64,000 nucleotides of DNA, taken from assembly GCA_027475525.1 (NCBI GenBank), contig JAMWFC010000005.1, forward strand, positions 1,116,001 through 1,180,000, read 5' to 3'. Under the pieces are notes generated by a model, which saw nothing but the letters and a program-made list of their open reading frames with translations, had not been told where the DNA came from and ran no database searches. Origin of the DNA: Macrolepiota albuminosa (taxonomy: Eukaryota; Basidiomycota; Agaricomycetes; Agaricales; Agaricaceae). Within the stretch, counting starts at the first letter, position 1; each line of letters starts with the position of its first letter. The position numbers and the translations under genes are program-made. This document shows, in pieces, positions 22,441 through 35,478 of this stretch.

Positions 22441-22736
22441 ATGTCTATCGGTGCGAATACCAGTTCTCAGGCCCCCTCGCGTCCTCCTCAACTTTCTCCT
22501 GCATCCTACGAAACCGATCTAGGCTCTCAGGCTCCTTCATCTAACACCATATCTGACACTCCTTCACATCCAGCTCCTTCTGGAGTTGAGTTGAGTTCCG
22601 GGCCCTCTTTCAGATGACTTTGATTTTGATGGAAGGATCGCGCCGCCTGATGGCATCAGCCGCTTCCAGTTATGGTGGTCACCACAACAAAGTGACAGTG
22701 GCCAAATTGGCCAGAGGCTCAGAAAAATTTTGGAAG
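22441..22736 (+). pseudogene. 5' ORF remnant of the Ngaro-like element (gag-like)
   Basis: Starts with MSIGANTSSQAPSRPP, Ser/Pro-rich, and stops after ELSSGPSFR. A frame shift then opens SDDFDFDGRIAPPDGISRFQLWW. It retains CpGs, unlike the parts of the same element right of 36 kb. No domain is recognised; the gag assignment rests on position only. Confidence 0.45.
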
Positions 22737-23384
22737 TTTCACAGGTTTTTTAAGAATTTTTGTATGATGTCAGTGCAGACTTTATAGTACTTTTGTACAT
22801 TCAAAATTATGTAGATATATTGTCAAAATATACTTTTTGATTAACCACACTCCAAAATCTAAATAGCACCATGACAGTATTGAAAAGAAGCCAATCTCAC
22901 CATCATATTCCTGAGACTATTGCAGCTGTTATGGACAAGTAGTATGCATATAAATAGAAATGGCCTTCCTTATTTGGATATTAGTCATCTTTTAGTGCTT
23001 ATTTAATCACCATATATGGTAAGTGGCCAAATTAACCCTTTGAAAAAAAACTGAACTCAGTCAATTTTGAAGCTATTAAAAATTGGTCTAGACAATTATA
23101 TTATGTAGTTAAAAGAAGTGTATTCTCAAGAGAAAATTCAATTCCAGTAATATTTGCAGATTGTAAAAATTTTGTCACTTTGTTATGGTGACTAGGTGAT
23201 CGGCACCATAGTTCAGGTCTGCAAAAACGCTGTTACTGAAAAATATAATAATGCCAGCATCCTTGAAACCATCAATGCTAAAAATATGCCTGCTCCTTGG
23301 CCAAGAGATTTGGATGTCAGGCCCCCACTCAAACCTCTTTACTTCTATTTTGAGGACGAAATACAGGATCTAGTAGGCAGCGAA
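22737..23384. other. AT-rich decayed internal part of the Ngaro-like element
   Basis: Low-GC stretch with many stops. A short ORF at 23196-23417 (NMPAPWPRDLDVRPPLKPLY) is cut by the Gypsy LTR at 23385 and resumes at 36181. The 5-bp target GCGAA at 23380-23384 matches GCAAA at 36181-36185. Confidence 0.5.
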
Positions 23385-23649
23385 TGTAAGCGGACTGTGT
23401 CGTCCGACTTCACTTAGACCGGAACAAGCTGATAGGAACAAAGTAGGATTCAAAAGTAGTCTATCTTTACAATAGAATGACGACCTCGTATATATGTCAG
23501 TAAGGAAATAAGGTTCAAACAACTGTTTCAATCGACGGACTTGATTGAAAGCGAAAAGGACGATACGCAATAAGGACGATAAGGATGATGCGCGAGATGT
23601 GAGTAGCCGTGGAGTTCATGAAATGATACTTGTAAGCATCATGCTTACA
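23385..23649 (-). repeat. Gypsy 1 LTR, CpG-retaining copy (3' LTR)
   Basis: 265 bp, TGTAAGCGG...CATGCTTACA as read on the plus strand. It keeps about 15 CpGs that are nearly all TG/CA in the partner LTR. Confidence 0.95.
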
Positions 23650-23670
23650 CTCACCCCTTCTCTGAAAAAT

Positions 23671-25290
23671 TCATCCTCTGTCCCTCCTCTCCTTGAATGC
23701 CTCCCAATCATCTAATGCCACAGTATCCTCCATCTCCCTGCCACTCTTCCACTCATTGTGATCGGGGCCATAATCTCGCCAACACACTAGATATTGAATA
23801 CCTCGCCCGCATCTCCGCTCATCAAGAATTCTTTCGATAAAATGTTCTTCTTGACCTTCTTCAGTGACAATTGGCCCCGGCATTTCCAGGCGATGTGATG
23901 GGAACAGCTCGTCGTTGTTAGCAATGTGCGGAGACAGTAAACTAGCATGGAATTGGTTAACAATATTCATGCTTGAAGGCAAATCCAGAACATATTCCGA
24001 AGAGTCCGGGAAGGCTTCGACGACTGTAAACAGACCGTCCTGCTGAGGCATAAACTTGGCCACTCGCCCATCTCGCTTCTGAACATACTCCTGTCACCTA
24101 TTCGTTGTCGAAAGCATGACTTTGTCGCCCACCTTGTATGCAATCTCAGGTGCTCTACATGAGTTCACATGGTGAGCTTGATTGATCTTTGATGTAATCA
24201 AGTTTTCCATCGCTTCGAGGTAATTAGACTCAATTTCCTGCAAAACATGCAAGGCCAGATCTTCTGCAGGGGTGTCAACCAGAGGGGGAGGGAACAAGGG
24301 CAGAAGAACATGCGGAGAGAAACCTGACTTAAGCTAAAAAGCTGAGTACTCCATTGATGCATTTACTGTGTTCATGATCCCAAAGCGGATCTGTGGCAAT
24401 GCACTAACCCACCCTGTCTGTAGGCAATCAACATGATAATGGATGCATTGTACAATTGTCTTGTTTGAGTGTTCAGATGCTCCATCAGTTTGCGGATGGA
24501 AGGAGGTGGATGTCTTATGCTTTACCCCTGTCAGTTTCATTAACGCTTTCCAGAATGCAGAAGTGAATGTGACATTGCAATCTGTAATGATTTTGTAGGG
24601 TAGACTGTTTTCACAGTACCAATCCCTAAAAAAGATTCTTGCAAAGTCTTTATCTGTTTGGTTCATTCTAGTTGGTAGAATTTGAATGTCGGCACCTGCC
24701 CTGCATGTCATTGAACGGAACTGGTTGAATCCTTCATCCATTGGCAATGGCCCCACAAAGTCCAGAGTCACAGATCCAAATCGATGGTCAGAAATTGGTA
24801 AGAGGTGCAACGGACCCACAGGCTTTGTTGTCTTGCTCTTATTTCACCGACAATCAGGACACAATGGTATGTATCCTTGAATCAGATCTCAGTGCATGTT
24901 TGGCCAATAATACAAATGTCGAAGGGCCACATATGTTTTATCCATGCCAAAGTGCCCAAGTTCATCATGTGCCACCCAGAATAAACTCTCCCTCAACCCC
25001 TTGAACTTAGGCACAATTAACCTCTCTCCAACATACAATAATCCATTCCGCCATTCCACCCCTGTTGGCAACATTCCTGTCTTATGATCCTCCAACAAAC
25101 ATCTTGTGTATTTGTCTTCCGAGTAACCTGCCTTGATGTCCTTCAATGTAAGCTCGTTTTCTTTCATGGTCATAACTTGACTGACAACTGTCTGCTCTGC
25201 ATCAGGCATCCTTGACAGTGCGTCAGCTATGGTGTTATCTTCTCTCTGAATGTATATGATCTTATAGTTGTATTGGGAGAGGTATTCCAT
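23671..25290 (-). pseudogene. Gypsy 1 integrase with C-terminal chromodomain (broken)
   Basis: Gene order on the minus strand: HALSRMP end of RNase H (25290 side), integrase zinc finger (HDELGHF ... ALRHLYYWP, with the Cys pair degraded), and catalytic core LDFVGPLPMDEG, IITDCNVTFTS, HPQTDGASEHSN. The chromodomain follows: FIERILDERRCGRGIQYLVC and WRDYGPDHNEWK, ending at 23671. IITDCN where family members have a D-R pair, plus several in-frame stops, mark it as dead. The chromodomain class suggests targeting to heterochromatin (H3K9me). Confidence 0.88.
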
Positions 25291-25299
25291 CTATTGTGC

Positions 25300-26580
25300 T
25301 TGCCTTTTAGATAAGTCTCACTGTGTGTCGAAATTTTGTAGTCTCTTGTGGTCTGTATATATTTTGAATGATGAGCCTAATAAATCTGTTCTCCACTTGT
25401 GCAATGCTCAAATAATGGCTAACATTTCATGTTTGTGGGTCAGATAATTCTTTTCCGTTTGTGTCATTTGCCAAGAATCAAAAGCTAGCTACCAGTCATG
25501 CTGTTTCCCATGTCTCTTCAAAGGATAATATGGCCCCTGTTCATCTTTTACTAGCATCACACATAACAAAAATTCTCTTTGATCCTGGATTTTCATGGTC
25601 AATCATCGTTAAGCAGTCTCTTCTTACCACCAATGCTTTGATTCCTTTGAATGCTGCCTGGTGGTGTTTTGTCCACCTAGGAAAAACTGCATTACATTCT
25701 TTTTGAGTCAACGGGGTCAGGACGGAAGTATGTTCTGCAAGGGCAGGCAAAAAACTGGCTATATATTGTACAAGTCCCAGAAACTGTTGAATATGTTTTG
25801 CCTTCCAAGGCGTAGGCCATCCCAGGATCTTTTCCACCTTTGATTTATCTGCTTCAATGCCTCTTTGTGAGATGTGGTGTCTGAGAAAGTTGATCTCAGT
25901 ACAAAACAAGTCACTCTTCTTCAATGAACAATATAGACGGGCCTCCCTCAATGCCTCCAGAACTTTAGCCACATTTTTGTTGTGTTCTGCAATGGTCTTC
26001 AACCAGATAATGATGTTGTCAAGATATACATGACAGATCTTCCCAATATACTTGCGTAAAGCCAAGGTGACATGACATTGTTGGGTGGCAGGTGCATTCC
26101 GTAGCCTCATGAACATAATGACTCATTTCCACAGCCTGAAAGGAGTCAAGATAGCTGTGTACTTGATATCATCTGGATGCATCAATGTTTGGAAGAAGGC
26201 ATTTGTCAAGTCAATCTTTCTTCAGAAGCAGGTACTTGGACATGTGCAATCTGCCAAAATATCATCTATCCTTGGTAATGGGAAGTTGTCTGGAATTGTG
26301 CTTGCATTCAGTCATTGGTAATTGTTGACCTACCTTGGGGGTGCCAAAGGATCTGACTTAGGTATTACAAAGGAAGGACTTGCATATTGTGAAGATGAAG
26401 GTTGGATATGACCAGCCACCACATGTTCATCAATCAAGGTTTTCCATCTTTCCCAAAACTTATGTGGACAGGAATATGATTATGCAATTGTGATCTTTGT
26501 GAGAGGTTTAACCTGGATATGGTGGTATATACTTGATGGCAGTTCCCATGTGGGTGAAATATCTGTCAGGAACTGTAATT
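25300..26580 (-). pseudogene. Gypsy 1 reverse transcriptase/RNase H (broken)
   Basis: Visible on the minus strand: FMRLRNAPATQQ, the catalytic box as YLDNIII (the second Asp of YLDD changed to Asn, a G-to-A change), LRHHISQRGIEADKSKVE, WPTPWKAKHIQQFLGL, and RNase H start FVMCDASK. Frames are interrupted upstream of 26116. Confidence 0.88.
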
Positions 26581-27538
26581 AAAAACATCTTTTCATTCTT
26601 GCATCCATCTTCTTTAATCTTTCCTTAAATGCCAGCTCTCCAATTCTTGCATGCACCATGCCCATCACTACTGGGACACCTGTCGATGTGTTCTTCGCAA
26701 TATGGGCAAAACATTTGGATTCCCTTGCAAATAAGACATTCAGTTCAAAGTGTACAAACTTCCTTTGCCCCTCCATTTCCTTCTGACCCTTCTTTATCCA
26801 ATCCTTCTCCCTCCATTCCCTCTTCTTCTCCAACCTTCTCTTTCATGTGTGGCTCCACAAATGTTGCTTTTCTTGCTGTGCAAAAGTCTGGGAGATTTAA
26901 GAGATCAATGTTTGACGTCTTATCAATGATTGAGGTGCCATCAGAGTCAATGACAAGCTTGTTTTGCTTCAGGAAATCAAGGCCCAGGATCATCTCAGCA
27001 TGCAGGTTTGGGCACACAATAAAAACTTGAGATCTAGACTGCCATTGCGAATCAGAGGATACAATTACAAGTTTGACATAATGTGACAGAAGCACAGATT
27101 CTAATTTAGGCTGTCAGTAGTGAACATGCCTGATACCAAGAATGGCTTGTAAAGTCGTTTAAGAGGAAGCCCCAAAGTCTTTGCCAACATTGTAGAAATC
27201 AGCGCTGGAGGAGAGCCAGTGTCAATCAGTGTATCTTTAACAAGAAAAGAAGCAATAGAGGGCCCCGACACCATGCATGAGTATGTGATGTGTTGAGGGA
27301 TAATGTACTCGCTGCTGGCATCACTGGTATCATCATCATCATCCAAAGATCCTTCAAAAACTGCTGCAATGGTGATGTAAGTGGTCCCCTTCTTTCCCTT
27401 CCCAGCCTCCCCCTTCCCAAGATGTTCTGCCTTAGCAGCCCCTACAAGGGCAGGAGTTAATTTCCTCTTCTTATAATCCACCAATGTCAATGCCTTCCCT
27501 TTGTCAGGACAATCTTTTGCTCTATGATCTACATACAC
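26581..27538 (-). pseudogene. Gypsy 1 zinc knuckle and aspartic protease (broken)
   Basis: The zinc knuckle has the fungal form CYQCCQVYVDHRAKDCP (27500-27570). The protease active site is LIDTGSPPALIS, with the flap/C-lobe as EMILGLDFLKQNKLVIDSDG. An acidic spacer follows the knuckle. Stops separate the pieces. Confidence 0.8.
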
Positions 27539-27540
27539 CT

Positions 27541-28173
27541 GGCAGCATTGGTAACACCCTTGGTGTTCATCTAAAATGTGATGTTCTTCTGCTGTCAGAG
27601 TGTATACATAAACTCAAGCAGATGTCATAGGAGGTGTAAAGTCAGCATTTGATGACATGGGCTTAGCGGTCTGAGAGGACTTGGCCATGTTTGAAACATT
27701 CTTCAAATGAGATTTAGTCAAAGCAGCAAGGGCTGCAGCCAAGTGTTTACTGATCTGAGACTTGCATGCAGCAAAAGCTAGGTCAAGGTCTGAAATCATC
27801 CATAACCACTTCAAAAACTCCTTAATCCCATGATAGCACCCATCTTTGTTTCCAATTGAGTATTCACAACATAAATTGTCATGACAATGGAGGAGTAAGT
27901 GGTTGCGCATCCTTTCTGCTAGGATGTAAAAATGGAGGTTTGTACTCAGCGTATCATTTGCCTCCCTCAGATTACTCACCCACTCAGTGAACCTCTCCTC
28001 TTCACCTTGCCTTTTTGTCAACACCTGCGCTGTCTCCCATTCCCAATCCATAGCCAGAACCTTCTCTCTGAGTCACGACATGAAAGCTGGAAAAGTCAAC
28101 TATTTTGGTTCCTCCTTGTTTTCTCTAACCCAGGCCCTGACATTGGTTGAGTCAGTGTTATACAGAAACTTCT
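27541..28173 (-). pseudogene. Gypsy 1 gag, C-terminal part
   Basis: Gag-like reading (NVRAWVRENKEEPK, then DWEWETAQVL, RFTEWVSNLREANDTLSTN). It is interrupted at 28173 by the R1 insertion and continues at 35479 with MEKQVEK. Two in-frame stops. Confidence 0.7.
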
Positions 28174-28621
28174 TGTAAGGGCGACCTCTAGAGGCTGTGG
28201 CTCAGTCACACAGCTGGCAAAGGGAGTTCCAAAGTGTATTAGAGTCTGTACTGACAATATCATAATAATCACTCACCTGGCAGTGGGAGATCCAAAGAGA
28301 ACAAGTCTAGGGATTACCTATGCCAGGTTGGATGCTTCTGGGGCTTCTGAAGCATGGGAAACAACTGTACAGTACAACAAAACCTTAAAAACTCAAAAAT
28401 TGACTAACCAAACAACTGTGCAAACAAGGCAGGAAAACTCCGGACTTTAGAAGTCAGAAAGGCAAACTCTGGCTTATATAAGCAGTCTGGAAGTGGTGCT
28501 GAAGGGCCCACACTTGTCTGAATGATAGCTAAAGAACCAGAGCACCTCAAAGGTTGAGAATAGTACTAACAGATAGTGTTGAGAGAATAGAAACAGCAAA
28601 ATGAGAGAATGATAGAAGAAA

Positions 28622-28922
28622 TGTTGTACCAATCTAGTAGCCTGAGAGAATGCACAATCTAATAGCAATGTAACAAGCCTCAGAGTCAATCTATGATGAT
28701 AGAAAACCACTGAGATTATACATAATAGCAACATAACACTAGGTCATAAGCTATTAGATATGTATCAATCATAAAGTATGAGGAATGGTCACTTACAGCC
28801 TCAGAGTCAATCTATAATGATAGAAAACCACTGAGGCTGTTCAACACGTCAATGTGAAGTTGTAACTATAAGTCATTTGACCATATTCAAGCTGACCCAT
28901 TTGTATAGTCTTCCAGCCAACA
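28622..28922 (-). repeat. Copia 1 3' LTR
   Basis: 301 bp; same length as 35102-35402. An internal near-duplicate of ~45 bp (CCTCAGAGTCAATCTA...) occurs twice within the LTR. A GATGGGGTTG purine-rich tract abuts it on the inner side. Confidence 0.93.
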
Positions 28923-30369
28923 CAACCCCATCAGCGAGAAAGTGGACAAATATGAGTTATAGTTGATCAACGAGACCAAGGGATGAAGCAAATTTGTTGT
29001 GGAGATCTTTGGGTAATGATTTGGTAAAAATGTTGGCGACTATTTCCAATGTCAATATCTATAATGTTTTAAATGAACCTTCATTAATGTGTTCACAGAT
29101 GAAGTGATGCTGAATATCAATATGTTTAGAACGAGACATTATCAAATCCAAATTTGCAATGTTCAAGGCACTCTGGTTGTCGCAATATAAAGGAAATGGT
29201 TTTGGTATCGGTAAATATAGAGTTGTGAGTAAGTAGCAGATTAAAAGTGCTTCTCACATTGCATGAGACAAGGCCATGTACTCAGCTTCTGTCAAGGATA
29301 ATGTGATCGTTCATTGCTTCACAGAGGACCACAAAATAAGGCTTGAATACATGAAAAACGCATATCCTGTAACACTTTTCCTTGTTATTGAATCTGACAC
29401 CCAGTCTGCATCAACCACCCCAAAATCTGCAGGAAGTAGAAGTTTGGAAGAAGAGCTTGTCATTGTCCTTGAAAAATTGTATTCCAGAGCATACCCTCTC
29501 GTACCCAAAATATACCATAAGACTCTTTTTGCTGCTAACAAATGTGCTCGAGTCAGAGAGGAATTGTATTGTCCGAGGAACATCGCAGTAAATGTGAGAT
29601 CTGGACGTGTACAGAGACTCAGGTACAAGATTGATTCTACGAGTCATTGGTAATGTACCTTGATATCTTCATCTGCAATTTCTGGTAGTGAGTTTGGTGG
29701 TGGGTCCGGCAAGTTGTCTAAGTTGACCGCAAGTGGGAGTGATAACGGAGTCACATCCAATAGACAATATGTTGCAAGTAAATCCAAAACATAACCAGTT
29801 TGAGAAAGCCACAATTTTTTTTTCTCTCTATCTCTGTCAATCCGAATACCAAGGTATAATAAAGATATCTCCGAATCAATAACGGTGAATCATTTATTCA
29901 TTTCTGTGATGATCCATTTGTAAAGCGGTTTCAAATTTGTCACATTATCCACATATATGCACATAATGACCAAAAGATCTCCTCCGTCGTCAAGTTTTGG
30001 AATCGAAGTATGAGGTGGGGAGGAAAAACATCCAATAAAAACAGCTTGGTCCACTTCGCATGTCACCAGTCCTAAATTCTCCAGAGTTGTTCTCAATAGT
30101 GTATACCATTCTCTTGAAGACTGTTTCAGACTATAAAGTGCTTGAAGAAGTCTATTGACTTTCCTGGAATTGTCGTCTGGAAAACCTGGAATTTGTTTGC
30201 AATACAATTCATGCATAAGCAGTGCATTTAGAAAAGCCATTTTGACGTTGAAAGAGAAAATTTCTAGGTCTTGCATTGTCACGTATGCTAACGCAATCCT
30301 GATGCTTGCCATCTTCGCTACCAGAGCATATGTAGAACTGTAATCTTCTGGTTGCTGACTAAAGCCTTG

Positions 30370-30935
30370 TGTCAGGGGACTCCTCATTGCTTCCTTTTCT
30401 TACTCCTTATCTCTTCACTCTCCTTCCATTCATTCTCTTATTTCTTCTGACATTATTTTATTTTACTGTTTCTATTCTTTCAACACTATTTGTTAGTACT
30501 ACTCTCAGCCCTTGAGATGCTCTGGTTCTTTAGCCACCATTCAGACAAGTGTGGGCCCACTCAGCACCGCTTCCAGACCGCTTATATCTTGAGATGCTCT
30601 GGTTCTTTAGCCACCATTCAGACAAGTGTGGGCCCACTTAGCACCGCTTCCAGACCGCTTATATCAGCCAGAGTTTGCCCCTTATTTGTACAAGTGTTTG
30701 TGTAGGCAATTTTCGAGTTTTTAAGGTTTTGTTGTACTGTACAGTTGTTTCCCATGCTTCAGAGGCCCCAGAAGCGCCCAACCTGGCATAGGGAATCTCT
30801 AGACTTGTTCTCTTTGGATTTCCCTCTGCCAGGTGAGTAGCTACCTTGATATTGTCAGTATATATTCTAATACACTTTGGATCTCCCTCTGCCAGCTGTG
30901 TGACTGAGCCACAGCCTCTATAGGTCGCCCTTACA
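30370..30935 (+). mobile_element. R1-family solo LTR (copy b) inside Copia 1 pol
   Basis: TGTCAGGGG...CGCCCTTACA with target duplication CCTTG (30365-30369 and 30936-30940). It splits Copia 1 between the RT codons for KLVAQG and GFSQQP. The length includes a 77-bp tandem duplication at 30511-30664. Confidence 0.93.
30511..30664. repeat. 77-bp tandem duplication in R1 copy b (one mismatch)
   Basis: Copies 30511-30587 and 30588-30664 differ only at one C/T (CACTCAGC versus CACTTAGC). Same 77-bp period as the other five duplications. Confidence 0.95.
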
Positions 30936-33605
30936 CCTTGTGCCACAAGTTTTGCTTTCTCTTTTTCTTTTATGATCGATATGTCTGGATTATATTTGTG
31001 TGCAAACACCCATCATACTCCAAGTGCCTTTTTTCTTTGCAGTAGAGGTGTGGGTACAAAGACCTCCTGTTTCTGTAGACTGCATACTTCCCGCTCTATA
31101 GCTGCCATCCACACATCTCTATCCATTCTTCTCATCGCTTCATTATAGTTTTTGGGAGCCTTTGTAAGATCATACTCATGTTGCTTTCAAAAAGGTAAAG
31201 GATCTGATCCATACGTTACATAAGCTTTGAAATCAAACATTGCAGGTCTTCAAATTGTGTGAGATCTGCCATGTCTGTTTTAAATGAATTTGTCGCCAGT
31301 AGAGAATCAATGTCTAGTATTGCTGACAAGTTCTGATGAGATTCTAGTCTGGCTTCTTGATTTACTTGAAGATGTGTGAGTCTTTCATTCCTCTTCAAAA
31401 CCTCTTCCCAATAAGCCCTGCCTGCAATTGTATGCATAATATGTCATTTAGGTTGTCCTTGTCCTTTGTCATGTACAATCTCTCCTTGATGTTCCCCACT
31501 CTGCTCATTCCCTCAGAAAACCGGTTTGTGTTGTACTAATGAAGAGGGTTCATCCATGATTGGAGTGTCTGGAGCATCCCTAATAGGTAATGGTATGTGC
31601 AGTTTTAACCTTCCATGGATATTCTCATTGAAGACCACATATTGTAAGAAATAATATTTCCTATTTAAATCCCTCACCTTCCATCCCTTCCAATTTTCTT
31701 TGTATCCTACAAAAATAGCTTCAAAGCACTTGGTGTCTCCTTTTTGACGTGTCTCTTGGATGTAAGACAAAACACTGGCAACCCCAGACTTGGAGATCCA
31801 ATAAGTCCAGTTTTCTCTCTTCCATGATCTCAAATAGGGTCATGATCCCTGAAAGTGTTGAAGTTGGTAGTTTATTTCAAAGATATTGAGCTGTTAGAAT
31901 CACATCATCCAGAAATGACATAGGTAACCCGATTTTGCCATTAGAGTTTGTGCCGTATCTTCAATTGTACGTATATAGCGTTCTGTCTTTCTGTTTTGTT
32001 GATGTGCATATGCCACCATTGACTGCAAAGTTATTTCTTTTTCTTCCAAGTGCTCCTTTAGTCTCTCTTCAACAAACTCCTTCACACTATCACAACGGAC
32101 ACTCTTCACTCTGTTTCCCAACTTAAGCTCCCATTCTGCCTATATTCTTTTGAAATGTGTCAACACCATGTTCTTTTTAAATGATAGTTTTGTACTGTCA
32201 AAGTTCGAATAGTCATCTAAGATTGTGTGGAAAAGATGGTATTCCTATTTGAAAAGCATGTTGGAAACGGTCCGCAAGAATTCATATGTAGCAATTCGCA
32301 AACAATGCTGGCTCAACGTTCATGATTGTCAAACGGTCGTGCAGGTTGTTTTCTGATAATGCATGGAATACACTTCTTGTCATCAAATGATCCTGTATAA
32401 TGCACTTCTTCAACATATTCTTTTGTCAGTACCGCTCTCGTGGTATTTCTAGCTGGATGTCTCATCTTGTGGTGCCACAGATTTGGCATAATCAGTACTG
32501 TTGGAAAAGAATTTTTGAAGCTCGAAAGTACTTGTAGAGACACTTGAAATTGTTGATCCAACATTAAGAAATCACAATAAAGAAATGATAATTGTTTGTA
32601 AACGGTGGCTTGAAATGATTTGCCTCCAAGTTTTGTCACATATGCTGGAAAAAATAGAGTAGTAGCTTCCTTCTCAAAAGTTGTCGTTTTCCACCATGGA
32701 GCCTACCGAAAGAAGATTAATAGGTGTGTCCAGAGCATGTAAACAATCTTTGAGGACTAATGTTCTTGTTTTGCCATCAATATACAATCAAAATCAAACA
32801 TTGCCACATACTAAAATGTTGAGAGTCTCACAGTTTGCAGTTCCAACAGGAACAGCTAGAGCTATATTGTACATCCAAAAATGTTTTCAATCTTTGATGA
32901 TATGTGTTGTGCATCCAGAATCAAGGATAGTGTTAAATTGACCAGTGATACTTATGAAGGCAATGGATGGCATAGAGTTCATGAAAGCAGAAAAAGCTGA
33001 TACTCCTTCAGTCTTATCACCCTGAACATCATAAAGGTGGAAATCAATGTCGTTCTCCTCATCCTCGGTAATTGTGGAGAGTACAAGATTATTAAGGTTG
33101 TCTGTAATAAAAGCTGGAGTCAGCATAATGAATTCTGCAGCTGATTCTAAAGTCGAGTCTTTTATTATGGCAATATTAGCTCTTGGTCGGTTCATGTGGT
33201 CTTTCTGGCCATCATTCAAAGTGCCTCGTTTGATCTTGCTAGCCAGAGTATTGGTTGTTGTTGTAATCGGCGTATTGGTAGAAGAGCGCTAAGAGGTGTG
33301 TTCTCGAGGCTGGGGATTTGAGACAGCCATTCTACGCTGAATGTCAATGTCGATATCAAGGATAGTATTGGCAAGGTGGAAAAAATCAAAAGTGCCATCT
33401 GGATTGTTGTCCCAAGAATGACAAACTTCTTCACATAACATATTGTAAGCTCTGTGATCGGCAATGCCATCTATAAAGCGCTGAATTTTCTTGCATTGCA
33501 TGAAATCCCAGAGAGTGGTAGCAAGTTGATTCACCGCTATCCACCAAGCTTGAACATCGGCTGGTATAGTATTCGGTGCACAGGTAAGTCTGAACACAGA
33601 ATCCT

Positions 33606-35078
33606 TTATATGCTGGGCAGAAGCTGCACTACCAACACTGAAATGTCTTTGGAGAAAGTCAGTAGATCACGAGCCATCCATGTTGGGAAATTATAAAGAC
33701 CAGTCCACATTGGAGGTAAAGAATTGAAGATTTCTGCAAACAGATGTCCTGAGATGATATAAGAACAAACATTATTGTTCTTCCAGAATGTTTCATAAGC
33801 CAGTGAGTCTTCCCTTGTCAAATGTGGTGGATAGGGAGGTGGTAAAGCCAATCGACACATAGGGTCATAGGGCGCCCCCATCAGGGGTAATGGACAAACA
33901 TGACTATTGAGACAAAAATGATTGATAAGTGCCATAACAGGATTTATCCATAAGCCCCAGTTGGCTGAAGATGTGAAGCAAGGAATCATGGTAAGGAGGG
34001 GCAATTTGGAGTCAATAGAAGCTGGTGTAGGTACCAGATTGGGAATTGCAATGGCTGGTGCATAGGCATGATTGTAATCCGGCTGAGCTACCAGGAGGTG
34101 GATCTCATTGTAGTGATTTGGAAGTGCCTGAGGTTCTACCCTGACCAGAGGAATGATAGGCTGATTGACAACCGGAATATGTTGTGGAGCTGCAACAAAT
34201 TGATTATGCAAAGGAAAAACCCCTATGAAATGGTCAGGCATTGGTGTCTGATGCGGAAGATGCACGGCCTGCTGTGCCTGAAATTGATGAGGATTTTGTT
34301 GAGCCTGAACATTGTTCAATGGCTGGACATGAAACTGAGGAGGAACTTGTTGAACTAAAGTGTTGTTCACATGTTGATGAACAGGAATTGCAGCAGCAGC
34401 AGGCTGGGGCATAGTGTTGTAGAAAGCAGAAGGAGGTTGTGAGAGTGGAATTGGAGAAGACCTATGCTGGAAAAAAGGAATAAAAGGACAAACAGAAACT
34501 GAGGGAGGACAATAAAAATTTGGAACAGGAGAAGAAGGTGTAAACGTTGTATTGTGCAAGTGATTAATAGGAACAGATGGTGGACAAGGATTACCTTGCA
34601 CTACAGAAGGGACAAGAGAAAGTACAGAAGAAGTATGAGGTACACAAACTGGGGTAGGAGCATGTAAAGGATGAGAGGGAGGAACATTAGGTGCTGGAGT
34701 AGGTGTAATCAGCAAGTGATTATGAAAAGAGGTGGAAAAATTAGACACTGCACAAGAAATAAAAGAACAAAAACATTTCAGAGCCTTGGTATGTGAATTT
34801 GAGACTAAAGTATTTGCCGAATCAGAAGGAAAGTTGGCTATATGCAGAGGCAAGTGATGAATAAAAGTTGATTGTATGTTGGCACCATTCGAAGAGGTCC
34901 CTGGTATTGGTCTTGAAGACGATGACACTACTGGAGAATAATGACGATGATGAAAAGGGTCAGTCATTGTGATGATCCTGAAAAATGGGATAATGACTGG
35001 AATCTGTTCTGCAAGACCAAGTATATGCAATGAATAATCCAAAGGAGTGGCCTCTGGCTTCAAAGATAGTACAAGCAA
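33606..35078 (-). pseudogene. Copia 1 gag
   Basis: A 490-codon open stretch. The natural start is probably MTDPFHHRHYSP (near 34967), preceded by vector-like open frame. The N-terminal half is Pro/Gln/His-rich. The C-terminal half has WGLWINPVMALINHF and an FNFPTWMARDLL region, the UBN2/gag fold shared with Copia 2 gag. The frame breaks near 33600. Confidence 0.8.
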
Positions 35079-35087
35079 TCCATTAAA

Positions 35088-35101
35088 GGATGTCCATAAC
35101 C
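35088..35101 (-). other. Copia 1 primer-binding site (half-tRNA-Met type)
   Basis: Directly next to the 5' LTR, the minus strand reads GGTTATGGACATCC. Apart from one transition this is the Copia 2 site, and its first ten bases resemble the complement of the CAU anticodon arm of tRNA-Met. Confidence 0.5.
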
Positions 35102-35402
35102 TGTTGTACCAATCTAGTAGCCTGAGAGAATGCGCAATCTAATAGCAACATAACAAGCCTCAGAGTCAATCTATAATGATAGAAAACCATTGAGATTATA
35201 CCTAATAGCAACGTAACACTAGATCATAAGCTATTAGATATGTATCAATCATAAAGTATGAGGAACGGTCACTTATAGCCTCAGAGTCAATCTATGATGA
35301 TAGAAAACCACTGAGGCTATTTGACATGTCAATGTGAAGTTGTAACTATAAATCATGTGACCATATTCAAGCTGACCCAATTGTATAGTCTCCTGGCCAA
35401 CA
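35102..35402 (-). repeat. Copia 1 5' LTR
   Basis: 301 bp, TGTTGTACC...GGCCAACA; followed by target duplication AGAAA. Confidence 0.93.
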
Positions 35403-35478
35403 AGAAATAAGAAAATGAATGAAAGGAGAGTGAAGGAATAAAGAGTGAAAAAAGGAAGAAATGAGGAGTCTCCTGACA

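Larger units (their letters stand above)
28990..33600 (-). pseudogene. Copia 1 pol (protease, integrase, RT, RNase H), broken
   Basis: Fragments in order on the minus strand: protease DSGCTTHII (~32900), integrase zinc region and KQPARPFD (~32330), AHQQNRKTERYIRT with the core Glu (~32000), RT GFSQQPEDYSSTYA (~30370), the catalytic box IYVDNVTN (YVDD with second Asp to Asn, ~29940), and RNase H DADWVSDS and STEAEYM-like remains near 29280. Many stops and frame breaks; interrupted by R1 copy b. Confidence 0.85.
28622..35402 (-). mobile_element. Copia retrotransposon 1 (degenerate)
   Basis: Flanked by 301-bp LTRs 28622-28922 and 35102-35402 (TGTTG...CAACA) with a perfect 5-bp target duplication AGAAA (28617-28621, 35403-35407). 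The minus-strand order gag, protease/integrase, RT, RNase H identifies Copia. The pol region is interrupted by a solo R1 LTR at 30370-30935 and many stops. Confidence 0.95.
28174..35478 (-). mobile_element. R1-family solo LTR (copy a), split by Copia 1
   Basis: R1 is a roughly 500-bp LTR-like repeat running TGTCAG...CTTACA. Copy a lies in reverse: 28174-28621 plus 35403-35478, with Copia 1 between. Target duplication CTTCT at 28169-28173 and 35479-35483 shows it inserted as a unit in Gypsy 1 gag. No internal coding part belongs to it, so it is a solo LTR. Confidence 0.9.

Noticed and set aside
26629..27030. 133-aa plus-strand ORF and similar long ORFs opposite retrotransposon pol genes
   Set aside because: These are antisense shadows of protease, RT and integrase frames on the minus strand.
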